Source: an uncultured Eubacteriales bacterium (GTDB lineage Bacteria > Bacillota > Clostridia > Oscillospirales > Oscillospiraceae). From it: DNA of 64,000 bases. The DNA lies in NCBI GenBank assembly GCA_900544765.1, contig UQWI01000002.1:124001-188000 (forward strand). The letters run 5' to 3'. The position numbers and the translations under genes were made by a program. The notes under the pieces are model-generated. The model worked only from the letters and a program-made list of their open reading frames with translations, ran no database searches and was not told the DNA's origin. This document shows, in pieces, positions 32,486 through 41,161 of the stretch (the stretch's first letter is position 1; each line of letters opens with the position of its first letter).

Positions 32486-35400
32486 CTACAGCTCCGCCCG
32501 GCATCCCGGGGAGAGGAACCAGACCAAGCGCTCCGCAACGGGCAGGCCGGTTATGCGCTCCATCGCCCAGGCGTAGCTCTCCAGCTGGGAGCGGTAGCGC
32601 TCCGCGCGCTCCTCCGCCGCTGAGGCGGGGATGCGGTCGGTCTTGTAGTCTACCACCACGAGCCTGCCGTTTTCGACAAAGCAGCAGTCCACCACGCCCT
32701 GGAGAAGTATTTCGTCGCTGCCGCCGCCGTGGAAAATCTCCTCCGCCGGGCGCAGCAGCGCAAAGGAAAACTCGCGCCAGAGCTTCTCCGCGCCGACTAT
32801 GCGCCGCCCCAGCTCGCTTGAAGCGAGGGCGTAGATGCCGTGCGGGTTTACGGCCCCGGCTTCCCGCTGCGACAGCCGCCCAGTGAGCACGAGGGCGTTT
32901 ACGGCCTCGCGCGCGTCCTGCTCCGTGCGTATCTGCGCGAGGTCTATGTACCTGAGCGCGAGGTGGGTGGCGGTGCCGCGTTCTGCGGCGGTGAGCGAGC
33001 GCTCGTCCCCGGCCAGATCGGGCATGCGGAAGGGACGGACGGCGCGCTCTATCAGCTCGGCGCTCTCCGGGTCGGGCTCCGGCAGGCTCTTGAGCTCCGT
33101 CGCCGTGACCTTGCTTGGAAGGGAGACGGCCTCGGGGTGCGGATAGCGCCAGGAGAATTTTGCCTCCAGCTCGGGCGGCGGCGCCTCGTCTCCGTCGGGC
33201 TTGACGGATGAGCGCGTCCCCTTCCCGGGAACGGCTTCAGCCTGCTCCGGAGCGGCGATGAAGCTCATGGTGCGCCCGCAATCCGCCAGGGCGGCGGTGA
33301 TAAGCCACTCGGCGAAGCTGCGCATGCCGGCCAGAGCCTCGGCGTTCATCGGGCTTTCCGCACAGGGCGAGAGCCTGGCCGCCGTCTTTTCAGGGTCGGG
33401 CAGGGAGCAGAGCATGATGAGCCGCTCGCGAGCCCTTGTCATGGCGACGTAAAGCAGCCGGAGCTCCTCGCTGAGCTGCTCACGGCGCAGCCTGTGGGCC
33501 ACGGCGCGGCGGGCCAGCGTGGGATATTCTATGCCGCGCGCGGCGTCGGTCACCTTGGGCCCCAGGCCGAGCTCGGGGTGTACGAGCACGGCGGGCTGCA
33601 AATCGGCCTCGTTGAACCGGCGGGCCATATCTCCTATGAACACCACGGGGAACTCAAGCCCCTTCGACTGGTGTATGCTCATTATGCGCACCCGGCCGGT
33701 GCTCTCGCCGGCGGGCATCGCAGGCTCGCGCCCGTTTTCGCGCATCTGCGCGACCCACTCGTTGAAGCGCCTCAGGCCGCGCCACGCGCCGCTTTCAAAC
33801 TCGTGCGCGAGCTCGAAGAGCCGCTGCAGCCGTTCGTACTTGGCCCGGCCGTCGCTGAGCGCGGCGCAGACGGCGCAGCAGTCCAGGCGGCGGTATATCT
33901 CGGCGATGAGCTCGGTCAGCTCGCTCTCCAGGGCGAAGTCCCGCAGTGAGGCTATGAGCTCTGCGAAGCTGCGGCACTTTCCGTCGGCTTCGGCGCGGGC
34001 GTTCAGCGCGTCCCAGAGCTCGCCGTCCGGCAGGGCGAGGCGTATGGCCGTCAGCTCGTCGGGCGCAAAGCCGAAGAGGGCAGAGCGCAGCACGCTCACC
34101 AGCTGCACGTCCTGACGCGGATTGTCTATTAGCGAGAGCAGCGAGAGCATGACCTCAATCTCCGGCGACTCAAAGAAGCCGCCGGACTGTCCCGACTCCA
34201 CCGGTATGCCCATCCCGGCCAGCTCGCGACGCCAGATGCCGCCTGTCACATTCGCAGAGCGCAGCAGCACGGCGATGTCGCCGTAGTTCATCGGTCGCTC
34301 CCCGCCGGGCGAGGTGAGCATGGTCCCGGACTCGACCAGGGCGCGCATGCGCGACGCGGCGTATCTGGCCTCGGCGGCGACTTTGTCGGGGCGCTCCGCG
34401 TCCTCCTCGGCTCCGGGAGAGGCGAGGGCGACGAGCTCGGGTACGGGTACGGAGCCGGTGTAGGGCAGGGCGGCGATGAGCCGGGCGTTTTCGTCGTAGT
34501 CGAGCTCGCCCAGACCGCGGCTCATCAGGCAGGTAAACACGCTGTTAACCGCCGCGACGACCTCCGGCCGGGAGCGGAAGCTCTCGCGCAGAAAGACGCG
34601 GCGCGGCTCGCCCTCGGGGGCGGGGGCGTCGGCAAATCGCTCGTATTTTTCGAGGAAGATGGTGGGGTCGGCCAGGCGGAAGCGGTATATGCTCTGCTTG
34701 ACGTCGCCGACCATGAAGAGCCTGCGCCCGCCGAGGGACACGGCGCGGACTATCTCCTCCTGCACGCGCGACACGTCCTGGTACTCGTCGACCATGACCT
34801 CGGTGAAGCGTCTGGAGAGCTCGAGCGCAAAGTCGCTCGGCTCTCCGCGCTCGTCGCACAGCAGCTCCGCCGCCAGGTGCTCCGCGTCGGAGAAGTCTAT
34901 GAGGGAGCGGCGGCGCTTGCGCCTTATGTACTCTTCGTCGAAGGCAAGGGCGAGATCCAGCAGCGCGGCCATGGCCCCGGATGAGGCGGCGAGATCCCGA
35001 AGCAGCTCGCTGCTCTCGGCGGAGAAGTCTCGCTGCAGCTTTGCGGCCGCCTTTTTGCAGGCGTCGCGCCGGGCCTTGACCAGCTCCTTGAGCTCGTCCT
35101 CACCCTTCAGCGCCTTCAGACGCGGGAAGTTTATCGGGAAGGCCGCGCGCAGGGCGTCCCAGCCGCGCTCGGCGGCCTCAAGAGCCGCGTCCAGCGAGGA
35201 CACGGTGTCCCAGAGCGAAGCGCCGTAGGCCTTCTCTGCGGCGGGGCTGGACGAGACTTCATCCAGCAGCGAGCGCATGACGCCGCGCCAGTACCTGAGC
35301 TCGCCCGCCGCGCCGTCTACCAGCTCTCGTCCCCAGACGGTCTCGGCGGCGTCTGCGGGCAGCTCCCCGAAGGCGTGCTTTTGTCCCTCGGCCCACTGCT

Positions 35401-35974
35401 TGGGCCGGGCGTGCGAGAGCAGCTTCGTGTGCAGCGAGAGCACGAGCTTTTCCAGGCGGGAGTCGTCACGGCCTGCGCCGACGCTGTCCGCCAGGGCGAT
35501 GAAGCCCGGCTCCGCGCGCTCGTAGGCCTCCTCGAGCACTGCCTCGAGCGCGGCGGACTTCAGCTGCGCCGCGCGCTGCTCGTCGGCCAGGCCGAAACCT
35601 GGGTCAAGGCCCAGCAGGGCGGCGTTCTCGCGCAGAAGCGAGACGCAGAAGCTGTCGATGGTGCAGATTTGCGCGCGGCGCAGCAGCGCGCGCTGCCTGC
35701 GAAGGCGCGCGGCGGTTTCGCCCTCGGCCCCGGCGGCCAGCTCGGAGAGGTGTTCGCCAATCTTGCCGCGCAGCTGCTCGGCGGCGGCGCGGGTGAAGGT
35801 GATGATGAGGAAGCTGTCCACGTCGGCGGGGTGCTCCGCGTCCAGTATGCAGCCCATAAGGCGCTCTATCAGCACCCGGGTCTTGCCGCTGCCCGCGGCG
35901 GCGGAGACGAGTATTTCCCCACCCCTGTCGGATATGGCCAGGGCCTGGCCCGGCGTCGGCTTGAACTCAGCCAT
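32486..35974 (-). CDS. addA: ATP-dependent helicase/nuclease subunit A
   Basis: This 1162-aa UvrD-like helicase with a C-terminal nuclease processes double-strand breaks with AddB. Motifs in order are Walker A SAAAGSGKT (24-32), VDEYQDVS (motif II), FMVGDVKQSIYRFR (motif III), MSIHQSKGLEFPVVFI (motif V), and nuclease residues in GVVDCCF and VVDYKTDR. The ATG at 35974 has AAGGAGAT upstream and overlaps the addB 3' end by 8 nt. The longer upstream frame is discarded. Length and order match the family. Confidence 0.96.
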   Translation of the reverse strand: MAEFKPTPGQALAISDRGGEILVSAAAGSGKTRVLIERLMGCILDAEHPADVDSFLIITFTRAAAEQLRGKIGEHLSELAAGAEGETAARLRRQRALLRRAQICTIDSFCVSLLRENAALLGLDPGFGLADEQRAAQLKSAALEAVLEEAYERAEPGFIALADSVGAGRDDSRLEKLVLSLHTKLLSHARPKQWAEGQKHAFGELPADAAETVWGRELVDGAAGELRYWRGVMRSLLDEVSSSPAAEKAYGASLWDTVSSLDAALEAAERGWDALRAAFPINFPRLKALKGEDELKELVKARRDACKKAAAKLQRDFSAESSELLRDLAASSGAMAALLDLALAFDEEYIRRKRRRSLIDFSDAEHLAAELLCDERGEPSDFALELSRRFTEVMVDEYQDVSRVQEEIVRAVSLGGRRLFMVGDVKQSIYRFRLADPTIFLEKYERFADAPAPEGEPRRVFLRESFRSRPEVVAAVNSVFTCLMSRGLGELDYDENARLIAALPYTGSVPVPELVALASPGAEEDAERPDKVAAEARYAASRMRALVESGTMLTSPGGERPMNYGDIAVLLRSANVTGGIWRRELAGMGIPVESGQSGGFFESPEIEVMLSLLSLIDNPRQDVQLVSVLRSALFGFAPDELTAIRLALPDGELWDALNARAEADGKCRSFAELIASLRDFALESELTELIAEIYRRLDCCAVCAALSDGRAKYERLQRLFELAHEFESGAWRGLRRFNEWVAQMRENGREPAMPAGESTGRVRIMSIHQSKGLEFPVVFIGDMARRFNEADLQPAVLVHPELGLGPKVTDAARGIEYPTLARRAVAHRLRREQLSEELRLLYVAMTRARERLIMLCSLPDPEKTAARLSPCAESPMNAEALAGMRSFAEWLITAALADCGRTMSFIAAPEQAEAVPGKGTRSSVKPDGDEAPPPELEAKFSWRYPHPEAVSLPSKVTATELKSLPEPDPESAELIERAVRPFRMPDLAGDERSLTAAERGTATHLALRYIDLAQIRTEQDAREAVNALVLTGRLSQREAGAVNPHGIYALASSELGRRIVGAEKLWREFSFALLRPAEEIFHGGGSDEILLQGVVDCCFVENGRLVVVDYKTDRIPASAAEERAERYRSQLESYAWAMERITGLPVAERLVWFLSPGCRAEL

Positions 35975-38900
35975 CTGTTTCATCTCCTTCCAAGAGCTCC
36001 CACACCCGCTCCGCCTTGAGGGAGGGCAGGTAGCGGCGGCGGTCGCCGTTTTCTCCGTCGGCGAAGCGGCAGGCGTGGGCGTAATCGCACCAGAGGCAGG
36101 CGTTGTCACGCGCGCTCCTGTAACAGGGGTCGGCCTGTATGCTGCCCGAGTGTATTTCCCCGGCGATGGCGCGCAGGGTGTCCTCCACACGGCGGGCGAG
36201 CAGGCCGAGGTGCTCAGCGCTGGCCAGGGCGGAGCCGGTGGGCACGCCGTCCTTCCACTTCACGGGTATGCGCACCGGCGAATCCCCGCGCTCCATGGCG
36301 TGCAGCACTTCGGCGTCGTCGAGCAGCAGGCCGCTGCGCACGAGGCCCTCGCGCCGTTTCTTGGCTATCTCTTCGTCGCTCATATCCGCGTCCGCGTTGA
36401 CTATCGGGTCGCGCGCGGGAATGTACAGCACGCCTGCGGGTACGCGCTCCATGCCGCCGCGTCCGCCGTCATGTCCGGTGAGCGTGAAGAGATAGAGCAG
36501 CATCTGCATACCGAGGCCGTAGTACACGTCGCCGAGCGAAAAGCTCTTGCGCCCGGTCTTGTAGTCCACAACGCGCAGATAGAGCCGGCCGTCATGGACC
36601 CAGCCGTCGACCCGGTCGGCGATACCGGCAGCACGGACGCTGCCCCCGCCGTCGAGGCTCAGCGCGGCTCCGGGCGCTGCACGGCCCAAATCCAGCTCAA
36701 ACTCAAGCGGCTGGAAATCGGAACAGCGCAATTCTTCGGCCATGTCGAGGACTATGCGCTCCACGCTCTGCGCAAGGCGCTCGTAGAGGTACACGAAGCG
36801 GGCGCTCTTGCCCTCGCGCCCGCCGAGCTCCTCGTCTAAATAGCGCGCGGCGAACTCGCGCGCAGAAGCGGCGAGCGCGGCGTCGTCAATCTCGGCCAGG
36901 CCGCCCGCCGGGGCGGAGGCGGCGACATGCTGCAGCACATAGTGCACGAAGGAACCGGCCTCCGGGGCCTTGAACTGGGCGCGGACGCGGGGCTTTGCCT
37001 TCAGGCCGTAGGTCATGAAGTACGAGAAGCGGCAGCTTGCAAAGCGCTCAACGCGGGAAGCGGCCAGACGCAAATCCTTGCCGTAGAGCTCAAGCGCCCT
37101 TTCACGCGAGAGTCGCCCGCGCGTGACTGCGGCCGCATCCTCTACACGCTTGAGCCGCCGGGCGTCATGGCGCTCAAAGTACGCGCGCGCGGCGCGCTCT
37201 GCTTCGCCCGTGCCGCCGCTTACAGTGGAGGCGGCCAGGGTGAGGGCGGTGTTCTCGCTCTCGAGCAGCGTGCCGCCGCGAGATACGCCCTCAATCTCCA
37301 GATTGAAGAGCCCCTTCGCGCGATAGATGAGGAAGCTCGGCTCCAGCTCCTGCCCGTCGGAGCCCCAGGCGGGGGCGCAAATGCTCAGTGTTTCGGAGGG
37401 CAGGGAGACCGTGTTGTAGATTAGCGTGTACTCGCGCCAGAGCTCGGCCTCGCCCGCATCCAGTGAAAGGCCCGCCTCGGAGAGCGTGCGGCGCTCGTCG
37501 GAGGTGAACACCCCGTGCTCGCCCTCGGGCGCGGGCAGGCGGTCGTCCGACGCGCCGAGGATTATGAGGTGCTTTATGTGGCGGCGGCGCATGCGGTCCA
37601 TGTCGCCCGCGGTGACCATGTCGAGCGACACGGGTATGACGCCCACGTTGTACTGCGAGAGTGTGAGCAGGTAGCTGCGTCCGAAAGTCTGCGTGTCCAT
37701 ATCCATATCGCCGAGCACGGCGGAGCACTGCTCGAGCGCGTCGACGGCGGCGTCCCAGATGCGGGCGTATTCGGCGGCGGCCTGGCGGCGGCTGGAGCGC
37801 TCCAGCCCGTCTGCTCGCTCCGCCAGGCGGCGGGCGAGCTCCAGACGCTCAAACAGGGCGGCGAGCGCGCGGCAGTGCTCGCGCGCAGTGTGCGCCGCAG
37901 CGCTCTCGCGCTCAAAGGCCAGCAGCGGCTCCGAGGCGCGGCGGCGCAGCTCGTTGACGCGCTCAAGCCTGGCACGGGCCGCGTCGTCAAATTCGCTGCG
38001 GTAGCCGTCCGGGTGCATGCCCCAGCCGCGCTCGGAGTGCCAGCGCCTGGCGTCTATGCTCCAGGTGAAGCAGTAGTTCTCGAGCTCGTCGCACTCCCCG
38101 CTTGTCAGGCCGGCCAGGCCGCTGCGCAGATAGGCGAACACGTCCGAGGCCTCCCAGCCGCCGGAGACAATCTCATATGCGGAAGATATGAGCGTGGGCA
38201 GGGGCTTTTGAGTTATGTCAACCTGCCTGGCCGTGAAGAGCGGCACGCCGAAGCGCTCAAAGGCCGCGCTGAGCGAGGGGCGGTAGTCCTCGAAGCCGCG
38301 CACGGCCACGGCTATATCACGCCAGCGGCAGCCGGAGCGGGCGAGGCGGAGGGCCTCGGCGGCGGCAAACTCGCACTCCTCGGAGAGCGTGGAGGCACGG
38401 TGCAGGCTTATCCTGCCGCATGCGTCGAAGCTGCGGGCGGGGTAGGCGAGCAGGTTTTCGGCCAGGACGTCCATGGGTGAGCTCAGCGGCGCTTCAAGCT
38501 CCTCGACGCGCGAAGGTATCCCCTCCTCGCGGGCGAAGCGCAGCAGGGCGCGGGCGGTGGAGCGCGTGATGTCGAAGAGCTCGCTGCCGTACTCCACGCT
38601 GTCGAGCGTCAGGCAGACCGTCACGTCGGCCCGGCGCATGAGCTCGAAAACGATGCGTTTTTCCTGGGCGGTGAAGTCTGTGAAGCCGTCTATGTACACC
38701 GCGCCGCCGCGCGCTATGTCGCTCTGCGGCAGGCGCTTGGCCAGCAGGCTGAGGCGGTCGGCGGAGTCCGTGCGCTCGCTGCCGACGGCGGCGGAATACG
38801 CCTCCATGATGAGCGCCAGATCCCGCAGCTTGCCGCCCAGGGATGCGGGCAACTTACCGGCTGCACCCTCGAGAGCCTCCCCGTCCAGCTCGGCGGCGGA

Positions 38901-39281
38901 GAGCTCGTCTATGGCCTCGAGCAGCTTCAGCTGCAGCTCCGGCGAGCGCCGCGCGCGGGCGTAGAAACGCAGGCGTGTGTACACGCCGTCGAGCGCCAGC
39001 GACATGCACAGCAGCCTTGCGCCCTTGGACAGAGCGGTGCGCGCTCCGGGGCCGAGCTGAGCGTCAACGCGGCGTGCTATGCCGGTGAACGACAGCACCT
39101 CTGCATACAGGGCAAGACGAGACCCCACGACCCGGGCGAGCTCGCGCTCGGCCTCGTGGCTGTACTGCTCGGGGACGAGCAGTATCCTCCCGCCGAGACC
39201 CTGCTCCGCGCAGGAGCGTATCTCCTCCATTATTTTCGCGGTCTTTCCGGCGCCCGCGCGGCCGGTTATGATTCTAAGCAT
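35967..39281 (-). CDS. addB: ATP-dependent helicase/nuclease subunit B
   Basis: This 1104-aa protein begins ITGRAGAGKT (Walker A, residues 5-14). The C-terminal nuclease domain has VVDYKTGRKSF. An iron-sulfur cluster is indicated by Cys residues in PCYRSARDNACLWCDYAHAC near the end, pairing with a cysteine earlier (FASCRF). AddB scans for Chi-like sites and contributes one of the two nucleases of AddAB. It is the first gene of the addBA operon with its own promoter. Confidence 0.95.
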   Translation of the reverse strand: MLRIITGRAGAGKTAKIMEEIRSCAEQGLGGRILLVPEQYSHEAERELARVVGSRLALYAEVLSFTGIARRVDAQLGPGARTALSKGARLLCMSLALDGVYTRLRFYARARRSPELQLKLLEAIDELSAAELDGEALEGAAGKLPASLGGKLRDLALIMEAYSAAVGSERTDSADRLSLLAKRLPQSDIARGGAVYIDGFTDFTAQEKRIVFELMRRADVTVCLTLDSVEYGSELFDITRSTARALLRFAREEGIPSRVEELEAPLSSPMDVLAENLLAYPARSFDACGRISLHRASTLSEECEFAAAEALRLARSGCRWRDIAVAVRGFEDYRPSLSAAFERFGVPLFTARQVDITQKPLPTLISSAYEIVSGGWEASDVFAYLRSGLAGLTSGECDELENYCFTWSIDARRWHSERGWGMHPDGYRSEFDDAARARLERVNELRRRASEPLLAFERESAAAHTAREHCRALAALFERLELARRLAERADGLERSSRRQAAAEYARIWDAAVDALEQCSAVLGDMDMDTQTFGRSYLLTLSQYNVGVIPVSLDMVTAGDMDRMRRRHIKHLIILGASDDRLPAPEGEHGVFTSDERRTLSEAGLSLDAGEAELWREYTLIYNTVSLPSETLSICAPAWGSDGQELEPSFLIYRAKGLFNLEIEGVSRGGTLLESENTALTLAASTVSGGTGEAERAARAYFERHDARRLKRVEDAAAVTRGRLSRERALELYGKDLRLAASRVERFASCRFSYFMTYGLKAKPRVRAQFKAPEAGSFVHYVLQHVAASAPAGGLAEIDDAALAASAREFAARYLDEELGGREGKSARFVYLYERLAQSVERIVLDMAEELRCSDFQPLEFELDLGRAAPGAALSLDGGGSVRAAGIADRVDGWVHDGRLYLRVVDYKTGRKSFSLGDVYYGLGMQMLLYLFTLTGHDGGRGGMERVPAGVLYIPARDPIVNADADMSDEEIAKKRREGLVRSGLLLDDAEVLHAMERGDSPVRIPVKWKDGVPTGSALASAEHLGLLARRVEDTLRAIAGEIHSGSIQADPCYRSARDNACLWCDYAHACRFADGENGDRRRYLPSLKAERVWELLEGDETDG

Positions 39282-39388
39282 GGCTCACCTGCGAATATGT
39301 TTATAGGGCCACAAGCTGCGGCGCACAATTACATCATACCCTCGAGGGGGTAAATGCGCAATCATTTCAGAAAAATTCAACAATTTGA

Positions 39389-39417
39389 ATTATATCAAAC
39401 GGCGTATTTACCGTCAA
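39389..39417 (-). promoter_or_regulatory. Promoter of addBA
   Basis: On the minus strand TTGACG (39412-39417), 17-bp spacer, TATAAT (39389-39394). A leader of about 100 nt follows. Confidence 0.85.
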
Positions 39418-39423
39418 ATCCTA

Positions 39424-39452
39424 TTGAAAAGGCGACGGATATGTGTTAGAAT
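39424..39452 (+). promoter_or_regulatory. Promoter of the 69-aa orphan gene
   Basis: TTGAAA (39424-39429), 17-bp spacer, TAGAAT (39447-39452). It diverges from the addBA promoter. Confidence 0.8.
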
Positions 39453-39506
39453 GTTAACAACTTAGCTGCGGCGCAAGCCGGGCGTGAAAATGAAGGGAGA
39501 CTCAAC

Positions 39507-39716
39507 ATGGATATCAGCAAGGTCACAGTCAAGGAACTGCTCGCCAATCCTAAGGCCTGCGACACACTCAACGCCATCAACCCGAATATCTTGAAGAGCC
39601 CCATGGTCAAGCTGGTGAAGGGCAAGACCATCGAGGCCGTGTTCAAGATGGTCCCGGACAGCAAGGTCTCCGCCGAGGAGAAGCAGAAGATAAAGGACGC
39701 GCTTGCCGCCATATAA
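39507..39716 (+). CDS. Small hypothetical protein (69 aa)
   Basis: I do not recognise this protein. It is soluble, mostly helical and Lys-rich, opening MDISKVTVKELLANPKACDTL and closing EEKQKIKDALAAI. There is a single Cys (residue 18), no signal peptide and no membrane segment. The gene is real by context: a consensus promoter, AGGGAG before the ATG, good codon use and a terminator 3 nt after the stop. It stands alone between addBA and the MalY-type lyase. Confidence 0.8.
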   Translation: MDISKVTVKELLANPKACDTLNAINPNILKSPMVKLVKGKTIEAVFKMVPDSKVSAEEKQKIKDALAAI

Positions 39717-39718
39717 GC

Positions 39719-39749
39719 CAGAGGGCCGGATAAACCGGCCCTCTTTTTT
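39719..39749 (+). terminator. Terminator after the 69-aa gene
   Basis: GAGGGCCGG (39721-39729) pairs with CCGGCCCTC (39735-39743), followed by TTTTTT. It overlaps the 3' end of the convergent malY-like gene. Confidence 0.9.
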
Positions 39750-40963
39750 CATGCGTTGAAAACGTACCTGTCCAGGCGGGCAAAGGCCTCCTGGACGCGG
39801 CTCATGGGCAGGGCGAGGTTCATGCGGATGTGGCACTCGCCGTTGAAGGCGCGGCCGTCCTGCCAGGCCACGCCCACGTCCCATCCGGCCTTGATGAGCT
39901 CGCCTATGTCCTTGCCGTGCTCTGCGCACCAGCCGGTGCAGTCGAGGAAGAGCATGTACGTCCCCTGAGGTCTGGATAAGCTGACGCCGTCGAAGCGGGA
40001 GGATATATAGCCGCAGGCGTAGTCGGCATTTGCGGTCAGCACATGCAGCAATTCGTCCACCCACTCGTAGCCCTCGGGCTTGTACGCGCCTATCAGCGCG
40101 TGCATGCTCAGGACGTTCATGTCGTTGTAGTGGGCCAGGCTGGACTCCTTCTCCACGCGCTCGCGCAGCCAGCGGTTGTAGATTATGTGGTAGCTGCCGA
40201 TTAGCCCGGCGAGGTTGAAGGTCTTACTCGGCGCGTAGAGCGCGACCGTGCGCTCCCTGGCGTCCTCGCTGACGGACTGCGTCGGTATGTGCTTGTACCC
40301 GGCGAGGATGATGTCCGACCATATCTCGTCGGAGACGACGTAGACGTCGTACTTCGCGCACAGCTCCATGAAGCGCTCGAGTTCCCAGCGCTCCCACACG
40401 CGGCCGGTCGGGTTGTGCGGCGAGCAGAACACGGCGGCGTGGATGCGGTTCTCCACAATTTTGCGTTCCATGTCCTCAAAGTCCATGCGCCAGATGCCCT
40501 CAGCGTCTCGAAGGAGCGGGCTGTGCACCATGTGGTAGCCGTTGTTGTTCAGCGAGCCGGTGAAGCCAACGTAGGTGGGAGAGTGTATGAGCACGTTGTC
40601 CCCGCGCGAGCAGATGACGTTCAGCGCGCTGATGACGCCGCCGAGGACGCCGTTTTCGTAGCCGATGTGCTCGGCGCTCAGGCCGGTCACGCCGTTTCGC
40701 GTCTCATGCCAGCGTATGATGGAGTCGTAATACTCCTGCCTCGGCGCAAAATAGCCGTAGAGCGGATGCTTTGCGCGCTCTATTATCGCCTCGGGGATGG
40801 TGGGCACCGTGGCGAAGTTCATATCCGCCACCCACATGGGGATGGCGTCGAAGCCCTCGCGGGGCGCGTCGGGCTCGGTACCCCAGTGGTATCCGCCGAT
40901 GCCGTCCACGGCTACGGCGTCCATTCCGCGCCGGTCAATGATGGATGTGAAGTCGTATTTCAT
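39749..40963 (-). CDS. MalY/PatB-family PLP-dependent C-S lyase or aminotransferase
   Basis: This 404-aa enzyme belongs to the MalY/PatB group of cystathionine beta-lyases. Characteristic parts are IPMWVADMNFATVP at the N-terminus, YENGVLGGVISALN, FCSPHNPTGRVW, SDEIWSDIILAG and the PLP lysine in YAPSKTFNLAGL. It probably cleaves cystathionine or cysteine to homocysteine or H2S, pyruvate and ammonia, relevant to the metK and cysE genes here. The substrate is not determined by sequence alone. A promoter lies 33 bp upstream. Confidence 0.9.
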   Translation of the reverse strand: MKYDFTSIIDRRGMDAVAVDGIGGYHWGTEPDAPREGFDAIPMWVADMNFATVPTIPEAIIERAKHPLYGYFAPRQEYYDSIIRWHETRNGVTGLSAEHIGYENGVLGGVISALNVICSRGDNVLIHSPTYVGFTGSLNNNGYHMVHSPLLRDAEGIWRMDFEDMERKIVENRIHAAVFCSPHNPTGRVWERWELERFMELCAKYDVYVVSDEIWSDIILAGYKHIPTQSVSEDARERTVALYAPSKTFNLAGLIGSYHIIYNRWLRERVEKESSLAHYNDMNVLSMHALIGAYKPEGYEWVDELLHVLTANADYACGYISSRFDGVSLSRPQGTYMLFLDCTGWCAEHGKDIGELIKAGWDVGVAWQDGRAFNGECHIRMNLALPMSRVQEAFARLDRYVFNA

Positions 40964-40995
40964 ACCAGACCCCGCTTTCTTTTTGTTATGCGCCT

Positions 40996-41024
40996 ATTAT
41001 AGCATTTCCCGCACTTCTTGGCCA
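40996..41024 (-). promoter_or_regulatory. Probable promoter of the malY-like gene
   Basis: On the minus strand TGGCCA (41019-41024), 17-bp spacer, perfect TATAAT (40996-41001). The -35 is weak. The rest of the gap to 41134 shows nothing clear. Confidence 0.6.
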
Positions 41025-41134
41025 GAGCGTTGAAGCTGAAAGCTCCGCTTAAGCGGCGTGCAGCTGCGGGGACGCCTGCACGGAAAGCATTGTTTTCCAC
41101 CGTAAGCCTGGCGTTAACAGCTGCGTTTATATAG

Positions 41135-41159
41135 AAAAGGCCCCGAAAGGGGCCTTTTC
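41135..41159 (-). terminator. Terminator of the radical SAM gene
   Basis: AAAAGGCCCC-GAAA-GGGGCCTTTT, symmetric, immediately after the stop of the radical SAM gene on the minus strand. Confidence 0.88.
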
Positions 41160-41161
41160 CG

